Positions 26,626 through 34,932 of a DNA stretch of 63,234 nucleotides are shown here, in pieces. The DNA is from JBAZWE01 sp041658605 (lineage in GTDB: Bacteria; Actinomycetota; Thermoleophilia; BMS3ABIN01): contig JBAZZU010000014.1 of NCBI GenBank assembly GCA_041658605.1, forward strand, positions 1 to 63,234, written 5' to 3'. The translations under genes and the position numbers were made by a program. The notes beneath the pieces were generated by a model. That model searched no databases. It saw only the letters and a program-made list of their open reading frames with translations, and was not told the DNA's origin. The first letter of the stretch is position 1. Every line of letters starts with the position of its first letter.

Positions 26626-26729
26626 CTGTTTTCCGATTGATCGAACGTCTGTCATGCCCGGTTTTCAAGCAAATGAATTAGGGGATGCCGCACGCGTCAC
26701 CCCCGCAACTTCAGGATGGCTCGATTTTT

Positions 26730-27473
26730 CTAGATCGCTGTGCCCGCGGGCTGCACCGACTCAAGGATGCCGCGGACCACGATACGCTGCTTGATGTCCC
26801 AGGGGGGATCACAGGTCAGCAGCGTGATGGCGTCATATCCAACCGGCTGCAGAACCGATACATCGTCGGGGGTCACGATGAAAGTCTCATTGACACGATA
26901 GATAAAAGTCCCGTACGGCATCCTGACTTTTACCTGATCGCCAACGGTTATCTCATTGAGATTCAGGAAGGGCGCGCCGTAGAGGACCCGGTCACCGGCT
27001 ACCGCGAAGTTTCCGCCCGCGCCGGGCAGAGTGGTCTCCTGGATATGTCCGGGACCCTTCGTAAGCGCTTCCTTGTCCGATCCCTGGACCATCATCCAGC
27101 GGACATCGATCTTCGGCAGGTATATCTCGCCGACGGGGTCGAGATAAGCGAGGCTGGCATTCATGTTCGTGGCTTCCTGCTGCAGATGCAGGTTGTCCAC
27201 CGATTTGTTGCCCGATATCTCAAAGTTCGCCATAAGCTCGTCCTGGCCGGCCCTTGCCTGATAGTATCCGAAGCCGAATACCCACCCGGCATACAGAACA
27301 AGCCCCAGCCCGGCGATCATCGCGAGAGTCGTTATCTTTTTGACCAGTCCGGAACCGCCGGCGGGCTTACGGATGTTATCCCGTCTCTCAGTGGAATCGC
27401 GTCCGGGATTGTGAAGGGTCCTTCCGTTTCCCCAGCGCCTGCTTCTGTATCTGGTGTAAGTCTGTGTGCTCAT
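26730..27473 (-). CDS. Class E-like sortase with catalytic His replaced by Asp
   Basis: A 247-residue membrane-anchored transpeptidase homologue. An N-terminal cytoplasmic tail (about 45 residues) is followed by one helix (about 47-68) and the sortase beta-barrel. The catalytic Cys221 lies in TLLTCDPPW and the expected Arg in QRIVVRG. The segment that normally reads AGHR...YGAPF reads NFAVAGDRVLYGAPF, so the catalytic His is Asp161 (codon GAC at 26991-26993). Sortases join LPXTG-type proteins to the cell wall; this one may be inactive, altered or rely on another base. I use the ATG at 27473, just after AGGAGGAGG. An ECF-type promoter lies upstream. Confidence 0.9.
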   Translation of the reverse strand: MSTQTYTRYRSRRWGNGRTLHNPGRDSTERRDNIRKPAGGSGLVKKITTLAMIAGLGLVLYAGWVFGFGYYQARAGQDELMANFEISGNKSVDNLHLQQEATNMNASLAYLDPVGEIYLPKIDVRWMMVQGSDKEALTKGPGHIQETTLPGAGGNFAVAGDRVLYGAPFLNLNEITVGDQVKVRMPYGTFIYRVNETFIVTPDDVSVLQPVGYDAITLLTCDPPWDIKQRIVVRGILESVQPAGTAI

Positions 27474-27501
27474 GCAGCCTCCTCCTGAAGTCGTCGTCAT
27501 A

Positions 27502-27532
27502 CGTATAACGAAGAAGGGTGCTGAAACTTACG
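27502..27532 (-). promoter_or_regulatory. ECF-type promoter, sortase gene (copy 2 of 3)
   Basis: CGTAAGTTTC, a 12-bp spacer and CGTTATACG on the minus strand, 29 nt before the sortase ATG. Both blocks match the copies upstream of the LPXTG and sigma factor genes. Confidence 0.7.
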
Positions 27533-27610
27533 CCGTTTATGCTGCAGGGGAGCTAATGGCTGACTGGCCCGGCGCTAGATAACCGTGAGATCGAGTAAAC
27601 GCGCGAATGC

Positions 27611-29119
27611 TCAGTAAACCATCTGATATACCACAAGCATGCCCGCATACAGGCTGTCGACCTGGCCATCCGCATTGGTTGCCTGGATATAGATATAGTA
27701 ATTCCCGGCGGCAGGCGCGTATCCGGTAGCCCCCCAGACCTCATTGCCGGAGCTTTCAGATTGCAGTGCAAGATCATGCACGGAAGCGGACCCGCCTGAC
27801 TGGGGCGCAAGGTTCACCGTGACACTGATTGCCTTGCCGCTCACCATGGATGCAAGTTTTATCGGTTGCCTTGGATAAGCAGTGCCCGGACTTACGGAAC
27901 CGGTGAGGACCTTTACCGGCGCTGAAGTCGCACCGCTGGATGGCGTTGTTTCCACGCCCGGGGTATCCGTTGCGGCCGGGGTTTCCACGGTCGTGGCCGC
28001 AGCCGCATCATCTGCATTTGTTGTCTCAGACCTGATGGTGGTGGTCCTGCTATTTGTTATGGTGCTGACAGGCGCCGGATTGCTTCCAAACAGATCCCGG
28101 TCACCCGCAGTCTCCTCGGCCAGCAACAAACCCGCGGGAATGAAAATCAACATTCCCGCGATGATTATCCATGCCAACCTGCTATGCAGCATGCGTGAGA
28201 AAAGGGAACGCTTGCCAGGCGCTGCGGCTGCGCCCTGGCCCGATGCACCCATCGTCCCGTCCTGCGGGTACATGTTCGAATCGGACTGGCCTGCCATGCC
28301 GTCCCCCATGCCGCCTGCACCCTGGCCGGCCAGCTCACCAAGGCGCCCGGTGAAAGCCTGCGCCATGTCCGCGGGTGGAATCACAGGAATGAACATCCTG
28401 AATGAGCGGGACGCCTCCCGCATCTCATCCAGGGCGGCCATGCAGAAGGTGCAGTCTTCGAGATGTGACTCGACCCAACCCTTCTTCTCCGGTTTCAGCT
28501 CGCCATCGATGTAGGGTGAAAGCAGGGCTATGCACTCCTCGCAGTCAGGCGGGGCCTCTTCTGTCAGTACCTGGACCATCCTGAGCTCCTCTCTGAACTT
28601 GAGGCGGGCGCGGGAGAGAAGAGCTCCGACCGCGTTGCGGTTGGACTCCAGGACCTCCGCCATCTCATCGTAATCGAGGTCCTGCAGCTCCCTCAGGATC
28701 AGGGCTGCCCGCTGGTTTTCGTTCAGGTTTTCGACCGCCTGGCGCACCTTGCCGATCTGTTCGCCCAGCAGCAGCGCCCGCTGGGGATCGGCATAGATGT
28801 TGGGATCCTCGGGCGCAAGCAGCTCGTGGTCCACATCCGCGAATCGTGACCGGCGGCGCATCTCGTCGTAGGCCAGGTTCTTGGCGATCCGATAGAGGTA
28901 GGCGGAGAAGTTCTCGATCTCCTTCTGTCCCAGGAGAGTATAGATCTTGAGAAAGGCGTTCTGAACGATATCAGACGCATCTTCGGCGTTACCTACCAAC
29001 CGGTATACGAAGTTGTATATCGGGTGCTGGTAGCGCTCGAAAAGCCGGCGGTACGCTTCAGCGTCACCGCCACCGGCCAATACGGCCAGCTCGCTGTCGG
29101 ACATGTCCATGCCGGTCAT
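27611..29119 (-). CDS. ECF sigma factor fused to zinc-finger anti-sigma domain, TM helix and ectodomain
   Basis: One 502-residue chain combines parts that are normally separate proteins. Residues about 20-90 are sigma region 2 (YQHPIYNFVYRLVGNAEDASDIVQNAFLKIY), and about 120-180 are sigma region 4 (RELQDLDYDEMAEVL...VGALLSRARLKFREEL). Residues 193-226 form an anti-sigma zinc finger with Cys193, Cys196 and the ZAS motif His219-x3-Cys223-x2-Cys226. A Gly/Met/Gln-rich linker leads to one transmembrane helix (about 315-334), then a Thr-rich stalk and a beta-rich ectodomain. The sigma part would thus be held at the inner membrane face until released. The ATG at 29119 follows AGAGGAGG. Its own promoter carries the same ECF-type motif as the sortase and LPXTG genes, suggesting autoregulation. 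Confidence 0.92.
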   Translation of the reverse strand: MTGMDMSDSELAVLAGGGDAEAYRRLFERYQHPIYNFVYRLVGNAEDASDIVQNAFLKIYTLLGQKEIENFSAYLYRIAKNLAYDEMRRRSRFADVDHELLAPEDPNIYADPQRALLLGEQIGKVRQAVENLNENQRAALILRELQDLDYDEMAEVLESNRNAVGALLSRARLKFREELRMVQVLTEEAPPDCEECIALLSPYIDGELKPEKKGWVESHLEDCTFCMAALDEMREASRSFRMFIPVIPPADMAQAFTGRLGELAGQGAGGMGDGMAGQSDSNMYPQDGTMGASGQGAAAAPGKRSLFSRMLHSRLAWIIIAGMLIFIPAGLLLAEETAGDRDLFGSNPAPVSTITNSRTTTIRSETTNADDAAAATTVETPAATDTPGVETTPSSGATSAPVKVLTGSVSPGTAYPRQPIKLASMVSGKAISVTVNLAPQSGGSASVHDLALQSESSGNEVWGATGYAPAAGNYYIYIQATNADGQVDSLYAGMLVVYQMVY

Positions 29120-29136
29120 CTCTTCCTCCTCTTGCA

Positions 29137-29167
29137 CTTATGACGGAGAGAGAAGCAGATACTTACG
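29137..29167 (-). promoter_or_regulatory. ECF-type promoter, sigma factor gene (copy 3 of 3)
   Basis: CGTAAGTATC, a 12-bp spacer and CGTCATAAG on the minus strand, ending 18 nt before the ATG. The -10 block is identical to that of the LPXTG gene. It implies that the sigma factor transcribes its own gene. Confidence 0.7.
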
Positions 29168-29215
29168 TTCATGCAGGCCAAAATATAACCGTGAGGGAAT
29201 CCTGTCAACAAAAAA

Positions 29216-30718
29216 CTACAGCAGGGGAAGCGCCAGCGAAGCCTCCAGCGGACCGAAAACACCCTCGTCTTTTGTGAAGACATGCCTCGTGACCGAGAAT
29301 TCCTGGCTGAAGCCATAAATGCTGATGGAGTCGACCGCGACCAGTTTGAGGGGATTCTTTGTTATATAGAGTACCTGAAGCGAATTCGGTGATTCGGCGC
29401 TGCCACTGAAACTGCGAAAACCGCCGCCTCCGGTGGTGCCGGCATCCAGGAATACGGTGCCGTCCTTCACGGTGATCCCTTCCCTGTGCGTATGCCCGTT
29501 CAGAACTACCGGCACCCTGCCCGGCAGGAGGGCCGCCTGCTTGGGGTCATGGACGGCCACGATAAATGGCCTGGGGTCCTGCGATTCGACGCTTTTGAGT
29601 ATCCTGGCGGCATCGTTGGCAAGAATCGCATCGCTGAGCGGGTTCGGGCTCAGATTTACCGAAGCGGGATCGGGAAAACCGCCGATTATGACGCCACTGA
29701 TATCGGTGTACTGGCTCTCGAGCACGGTAACACCAGCTAATCCTCGCATCGTGGTTGTTATCGTAGGCGAATCGTGGTTGCCACCGATCCAGAGATAAGG
29801 CTTAGGCAATGGTAAATATGTGGAGGGATAACCGGCCTCAAACGGCGTCCCCAGATCCGTCAGGTCGCCTGTGTCGACAACAAAGTCCGCCTGGTAAAGA
29901 TCCACGGTCTGCCTGACCAGCTTTGCGGCGGCCGCGCTGCGATGCATATCTGAAACATGCACGATCCTGATCGTATCGCCATCGGACAACGCGCCCGGCA
30001 GCTGATGCAACTGGCTGATGGTACGGTAGAGGCTCGCCGCTATTTCGGGGACCCGTGTTTCGTAATCGTCCAGATTCGCGAGGGTCTCCTCGGAGAAAGC
30101 GACGACATCGGGAGCATATGTAAGGCTGCCTGAATAACGGGGCTCCCGAAAGGCCTCCATGTCGTAGGTCTGCCATACCATCCCCGCGACCAGCGCCGCC
30201 GTCAGCATTGCCGTCAATGCCCCTGCGATCCCCCACTGCCAGCGCCTTTTGATCAGCGCGCAGATCGCGCCGCCCGTCAGCGCGCTCAAAATAAGGATCC
30301 GCATCAGCAACGAACGCACCTGACTGCGTACAGGTCCCTGCCAGTCCTGCAGCGCCTGGCGCGAGGGAGACTCAGGGTCGGTCAGCTCGCTGACCTCCGT
30401 AACCGCTATCTCCTTGAGCGAGTACCTCGCGATCGCAGGACCGGAATGCGTATCGGCCTCGATCGTACCTGCCGGCGGCAGATCGACGATTGACTTGCCA
30501 TACCAGGCCGGTTTCAGCTCAAACTCCGCGTGAACCGGGCCTACGGTAAAGTCCGTCTGGGAAGCCAGGATAAGGACCATGTAGCCTGAGGCGGCGGCGA
30601 TCATGAGGATGAACAGGGACACGAGAAGCCGCCCGGCTTTCATAAGATAGTCCCGGTGCTCCGCCTCGCTTTCAGCTGCAGGATTACTGTTTTCTTCCAT
30701 CAGATCCACTCGTGTCAT
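29216..30718 (-). CDS. Membrane-anchored calcineurin-like metallophosphoesterase
   Basis: A 500-residue protein. An N-terminal helix (about 28-50) is followed by an external segment (about 50-135), two more helices (about 137-192) and a C-terminal metallophosphoesterase domain (about 245-470). The metal-binding motifs are complete: HVSDMH, VVDTGDLTD, WIGGNHDS and LNGHTH. The helix pattern places the catalytic domain either side of the membrane depending on topology; an external location is likely if the N-terminus is inside. The substrate is unknown. The start may be 30718 or the ATG at 30700. It is next to the sigma/anti-sigma fusion gene (79 nt from its promoter) but lacks the ECF motif. 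Confidence 0.9.
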   Translation of the reverse strand: MTRVDLMEENSNPAAESEAEHRDYLMKAGRLLVSLFILMIAAASGYMVLILASQTDFTVGPVHAEFELKPAWYGKSIVDLPPAGTIEADTHSGPAIARYSLKEIAVTEVSELTDPESPSRQALQDWQGPVRSQVRSLLMRILILSALTGGAICALIKRRWQWGIAGALTAMLTAALVAGMVWQTYDMEAFREPRYSGSLTYAPDVVAFSEETLANLDDYETRVPEIAASLYRTISQLHQLPGALSDGDTIRIVHVSDMHRSAAAAKLVRQTVDLYQADFVVDTGDLTDLGTPFEAGYPSTYLPLPKPYLWIGGNHDSPTITTTMRGLAGVTVLESQYTDISGVIIGGFPDPASVNLSPNPLSDAILANDAARILKSVESQDPRPFIVAVHDPKQAALLPGRVPVVLNGHTHREGITVKDGTVFLDAGTTGGGGFRSFSGSAESPNSLQVLYITKNPLKLVAVDSISIYGFSQEFSVTRHVFTKDEGVFGPLEASLALPLL

Positions 30719-30825
30719 CCTGCAGTAGTTTTATGGACATGAACCGGCGATAGCTTATTTAAATTTAACAAAAAACTGTCCAGAAAGTGTGGATGGCAGG
30801 GCTGTTTGAGGAAACGCAAAAAAAA

Positions 30826-30853
30826 AGGAGAGCCGCACGAATGCAGCTCTCCT
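30826..30853 (-). terminator. Rho-independent terminator of the second small surface protein gene
   Basis: Minus-strand stem AGGAGAGC/GCTCTCCT followed by nine T, about 130 nt after the stop codon of the small TGAE-type protein gene. The rest of 30719-30984 has no visible gene. Confidence 0.85.
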
Positions 30854-30984
30854 ATGACTTCATATCAGTTATTCGCATTCAAACATAACACTTCCTGAAC
30901 CGATCACTGTTCTGTTTCTAACCGGTCCCAATTGAAAATGTCTGATGCAGCCATCTTTCGATGACAGACGATCTGACTTACAGA

Positions 30985-31209
30985 CTAAGCCTTGGCTTTT
31001 CTTGTAAGGAGATAACCGGCACCGATTAGTCCCGCGCCAGCAACACCAAACAGAATGACCTCGGCTCCAGTCGTGGTGGCACTTCCCGTGCCACTGCTAG
31101 CAACACCACCATACCCTTGCGCCTGCGCCGTAACGTTAAGCGCGAGTACCATGGTTGTAGCTATTACAACGCCGAAAAGCAGTAATAAAGCAATTCTCTT
31201 TCTGCTCAC
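30985..31209 (-). CDS. Small Gly/Ser/Thr-rich secreted protein with TGAE-type C-terminal anchor (copy 2)
   Basis: A 74-residue paralogue of the protein at 5130-5420. It has a signal peptide (about 1-30, ending AQAQ), a mature core of barely 16 residues (GYGGVASSGTGSATT) and the same C-terminal anchor: TTGAEV, a Gly/Ala-rich hydrophobic helix with ILFG.AGAGLIGAGY, then LTRKAKA. I choose the GTG at 31209 because it gives GGAGG the usual spacing and aligns VSRKR with MISKR of the paralogue; an ATG at 31212 is the alternative. It follows two GT-C glycosyltransferase genes after about 124 nt and ends at a strong terminator. Confidence 0.82.
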   Translation of the reverse strand: MSRKRIALLLLFGVVIATTMVLALNVTAQAQGYGGVASSGTGSATTTGAEVILFGVAGAGLIGAGYLLTRKAKA

Positions 31210-31333
31210 CATCCACCTCCCTTCAACTCACACGTTGGGATGATTATAAATCTTATAACCAGCTCCCCTTTAACCGCTGTTTCCCACGGCTATGAATGAT
31301 GCTATACGATTGCCTTCAATAATTCAACCAAAC

Positions 31334-33115
31334 CTACGTGTTATCCTGCAATCCGGAACGGTCAATTTCATGCAAGGGAACGACCCTGTAAACAAGGTAT
31401 TTCTCGATAGTCCCGAGATCCAGCGAAAACGGGAGTATCCCCCAGAAATGGCCGTAAAACCCCGCCTTTGACCTGAAACTGATGGACCGGAATGGCGTGA
31501 TACCGCTGTAACCGACGGCATCGACCAGTTCAACGCGCTCTGCGATGGCATCGCTGAAGGGACGCGGGTCGGCCAGCGGCGATTGAACGATCAGGTCTCC
31601 TTCGCGCAGGAGTTCCGGCCGGTCCTTCGGCAGTTCGGTAAATCCCTGCTGTTCCATGTAGTACCTGAAACCGAATTCGCCGATGAACCAGAGGCGGTGA
31701 TCTTCCGTGGCGGCCTGCCTGCCATATGCAACGCCTTCATTCTGCGCAAAATCCCGATTGGCTACCGCCAGCTCGTAATCGGCCTCGGCCACGAGTAATC
31801 CCAGGCCGGCGGTCGCCATAATCCCGCCGATGAGAAGGTACTGTATGTTCCTCGATCCGGCGAACCGGTCTTCCGCCAGGCGTATAAAAAGAAGGATCAG
31901 AGGTGGAAATGCCGGCAGCAGATAACGTACTGACGAATACGGGAGCAGGACTATCACGTAGAACAGGACTCCCGCCAGCCAGAGGAACAGCAACGCGTTC
32001 AGCGCCTGCCAGTCGCGTCGTTCCTGCTCCAGCCCCTGCCAGCCTTCAGAAAAGATGCGGTATAGCAGCATGATCCCCAGAGGCATGAACAATATGGAGA
32101 GAATGGCCGCAAGCGCCGTGAATTGCCCTGAGGCAAACTCGATCATAACGCCCACCCACATGGGTATCATAAACGCCAGGTAAACGTTGAAATCCCACTT
32201 CCTGGAAAGCAGCACCCTCATCAGGACGACAAAGAAGATGGCGGCGCCACCGAGGGCCGCAAACACACTCGCCCCCTTCTGGATAACGGAATACCAGGCC
32301 AGCGGCGCGCCCACTCCATATGAGAAGCGGGGGAATATTCCCATCTGGCCGTAATGCCACGCGAAGTAACTGGCAAAGGCGCTGAACGGCAGAGCGAAGG
32401 GTATGAAGGCCAGCAGGGACAGCTCTTTCCTGATCAGGGCATAGGCAAAAAGCAGGGGTATGACACTGAGAACCTGATACGAAGTAAAAACGCCCGCTGT
32501 TATCACCAGGCCACAGAACGTCATCAACAAAAGGCTCTTCTGTTTCAGGCCGTAAAGATACAGCGTGACGCCCGCCAGCCACAGGGAAAGGCCTGGCACA
32601 TCGCTCATCAGGCCATGAGACATGACCATCACACCAGGCGTGACTATCAGCATGAGCGCCGCCGCTAATGCATGCCTTGTGAAGAAGCGCGCCAGATAAT
32701 ACATGGATATGGCGGCGATCAGGGGGAAGATCAGAAAACCGAGATGCAGCAGGGTCTCGGATTCGGCGCCTGTCAGGTTTATCAAAAGCGCCAGGTAGGA
32801 TGAAACAAGCGGCGGATGGGTGTCGAGAAAGAGTTCGTTTTCCTGGCCGAAGAAGGTGTAGTCGCTGAGGACCATCGCCATGGGATTGTCCTGCCGTACA
32901 CGCGCAAGCTCGATAAAGCCGGCGTCATCCATGTGAAAGGGTTTGAAGATAAAGGGCACCGTGACCAGCAGCGTTACCGCAACGACAATGGCCAGCTCGA
33001 TCCACGCGGGCCTGCCCGACAGCTCATCATCGACAGGCTTTCGAAAAACCGTCTTTTCACCTGTTCCTGTGCCCAGGTTACTGGCGCGGCCGGACTGTTT
33101 TCGAGACTCAGCCAT
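31334..33115 (-). CDS. GT-C (family 39-like) membrane glycosyltransferase
   Basis: A 593-residue polytopic protein related to those at 5544-7211 and 33108-34847. After the first helix comes the acidic loop FHMDDAGFIELARV (catalytic Asp position), then DTHPPLVSSYLALL, about 11-12 helices with SSVRYLLPAFPPLILLF, and a soluble end domain including EFGFRYYMEQQGF. It should transfer a sugar from a polyprenyl-phosphate donor at the outer membrane face; donor and acceptor are unknown. Its start overlaps the stop of the next GT-C gene upstream by 8 nt, so they are co-translated. Confidence 0.88.
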   Translation of the reverse strand: MAESRKQSGRASNLGTGTGEKTVFRKPVDDELSGRPAWIELAIVVAVTLLVTVPFIFKPFHMDDAGFIELARVRQDNPMAMVLSDYTFFGQENELFLDTHPPLVSSYLALLINLTGAESETLLHLGFLIFPLIAAISMYYLARFFTRHALAAALMLIVTPGVMVMSHGLMSDVPGLSLWLAGVTLYLYGLKQKSLLLMTFCGLVITAGVFTSYQVLSVIPLLFAYALIRKELSLLAFIPFALPFSAFASYFAWHYGQMGIFPRFSYGVGAPLAWYSVIQKGASVFAALGGAAIFFVVLMRVLLSRKWDFNVYLAFMIPMWVGVMIEFASGQFTALAAILSILFMPLGIMLLYRIFSEGWQGLEQERRDWQALNALLFLWLAGVLFYVIVLLPYSSVRYLLPAFPPLILLFIRLAEDRFAGSRNIQYLLIGGIMATAGLGLLVAEADYELAVANRDFAQNEGVAYGRQAATEDHRLWFIGEFGFRYYMEQQGFTELPKDRPELLREGDLIVQSPLADPRPFSDAIAERVELVDAVGYSGITPFRSISFRSKAGFYGHFWGILPFSLDLGTIEKYLVYRVVPLHEIDRSGLQDNT

Positions 33116-34847
33116 CCGCCTGCCGCTCCTCCCCGGCCCCTTCGCCCGATGTTTCCCAGTAAAGCTGGTTTACATCTATCTCATCGAGCTTCGCGTCAGA
33201 GATCGAGACCGGCAGTGGCCCCATGAGGTTGCCGTAAAAGCCTGCCGCCGCCCACGGGTTCATGGTGCGCATGGGGTAGCCAAAAGACGGCTCATCCCTT
33301 GACAGCACGCTGTAATAACCCACTGGAAGCGGGGCGACAAGCCCTGTGGAGCAGACGTATGATGAAATGACAATGTCGCCGGGTTTCGCGACCGAGTTGA
33401 CGCCGAGGTACTCGAATCCCTCGCGCTCCATGTAATAGCGAAAATCGAATTCGCCGAGCGACCAGACCTTGTTCGGGCTGTCGCCGTACCGCTCTTTCAT
33501 CTGCCCCGCGACCTCCCTGTATGTCCCCGCCATCCTGTAATCCGCAAAAGCAGCCGAAAGGCCCATGATCATCGTAAGGCCTAGCGTGACATAAACAAAC
33601 ACGCCCCTCAGCCGCGGCCTCATCGGCCAGAGTGCTTCGGCCTCACGCACAAAAAGCAGAATAACGGGCGGAAACAGGAGCAACAGATGGCGGACTGCCA
33701 CGTAGGGGATTATGAAAACCAGCTGCACCATTATCGCCCCGAGAAACCAGATGAGCAGAAAAACCGGATCCGCCCACCCCTTCCTTTTCTGGGCCCATCC
33801 CATCAGGCCGGCGATGCCGGCTGTGAGCATCCGATAGAGCACCATGAAGCCGGCGGCCATGAGAATCGCCAGCTGAAAAGCCTGGAAGGCATCGATCTCC
33901 CCCCTGCCCAGAAGATATATTGCTGCCCAGGTGACCAGGGGAGGAAATGCCAGGAACGCGACCATGATGTCAAGCCTGCTGCGTATGAAGATGACCAGCA
34001 ATGACAGGGGAAATATGATCGTGCCGCCGATGAAAACGATCATCGAGCGTAACTGCCAGTCAAAGTGCAGACCCGCTTTATAGGAAACCGCGGGCGCCAG
34101 GCCATAACGCCCTTTTATATACATGCGCCACAGACCGTAGACCACGAGAGGGATGACGAACGGGAGATATGTCTTTTGCTGAGAATTCCTGTTCAGCAGG
34201 GCATATGCCATCAAAACGGGAACGATCATCAGAGACTGATATGCCGTCATGACCGCCAGGGCCATCGCAATCCCGGAACCGAGCAGCAGCTTCCAGTTGC
34301 CCTTGTCAGCACCCCGGATAAACAGCGCGGCCGAAGCCAGGGAAAGCGAAAGGCCGGGAAGATTGTCCATAATGTTGTGGGACATGACCAGAAATCCTGG
34401 AGACGAAACCAGAAGAATCGTGGTTATCAGCGGATGCTTCGTGAACCTCCTCGACAGGGCATACATGGACAGCGCCGCCATGAGCGGAAATACCAGGTAG
34501 GCGGCGTGGAAAAGCGGTTCGCTGACCTCGGCCCCCGCCTTTAGGAGCAGTGAGAGGTATGTTGTCAGTAGTGGCGCATGCGGGTTGCGCAGCCGCCAGT
34601 AGAAATGGCCCCGATAACTGTAATCCAGGACGTGAAACTGGGTTATATCCCCGGCCTGCGCCTGAGTGTACTCGATATAATCGCGGTCATCCCAGTGAAA
34701 AGCCTGGTTGATGAAAGGCAGGCAGAACACTAAAACCAGAGCTGTCAGGATAATAACGTCCCTGAGTATCGTCCGGCCAGACGCTTCAGGTGATACTGAT
34801 GTAATTCTGTTCTTTATCCAGTTGCCGATCAGGGACCCCTCCCCCAC
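33108..34847 (-). CDS. GT-C (family 39-like) membrane glycosyltransferase
   Basis: A 579-residue polytopic membrane glycosyltransferase. The catalytic loop reads FHWDDRDYIEYTQ, followed by NPHAPLLTTYLSLL, many helices and the soluble end with EFDFRYYMEREGFEYLG. It is the closest relative in this window of the enzyme at 5544-7211 (shared MDNLPGLSLSLA, FPPVILLFVREAE). I start at GTG 34847. The open frame extends to 34967 but that part overlaps the divergent epimerase and looks non-coding. With the next gene it forms the first part of a GT-GT-small surface protein unit. Confidence 0.87.
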   Translation of the reverse strand: MGEGSLIGNWIKNRITSVSPEASGRTILRDVIILTALVLVFCLPFINQAFHWDDRDYIEYTQAQAGDITQFHVLDYSYRGHFYWRLRNPHAPLLTTYLSLLLKAGAEVSEPLFHAAYLVFPLMAALSMYALSRRFTKHPLITTILLVSSPGFLVMSHNIMDNLPGLSLSLASAALFIRGADKGNWKLLLGSGIAMALAVMTAYQSLMIVPVLMAYALLNRNSQQKTYLPFVIPLVVYGLWRMYIKGRYGLAPAVSYKAGLHFDWQLRSMIVFIGGTIIFPLSLLVIFIRSRLDIMVAFLAFPPLVTWAAIYLLGRGEIDAFQAFQLAILMAAGFMVLYRMLTAGIAGLMGWAQKRKGWADPVFLLIWFLGAIMVQLVFIIPYVAVRHLLLLFPPVILLFVREAEALWPMRPRLRGVFVYVTLGLTMIMGLSAAFADYRMAGTYREVAGQMKERYGDSPNKVWSLGEFDFRYYMEREGFEYLGVNSVAKPGDIVISSYVCSTGLVAPLPVGYYSVLSRDEPSFGYPMRTMNPWAAAGFYGNLMGPLPVSISDAKLDEIDVNQLYWETSGEGAGEERQADG

Positions 34848-34932
34848 GCTTCGACTTTCGCGCTTGATTCTAACAGAAAAACCCCTTCCGCTTCCTTTAC
34901 TTGAGCCGCTTTTTTCGGCTATTGTAGCTACT

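Noticed and set aside
26430..26630. Cyclic di-GMP or cyclic di-AMP riboswitch upstream of the LPXTG gene
   Set aside because: The GGAAAC and GGTGAAAC pieces looked suggestive, but the conserved cores of either class are not present. The leader ORF and ECF promoter explain the sequence better.
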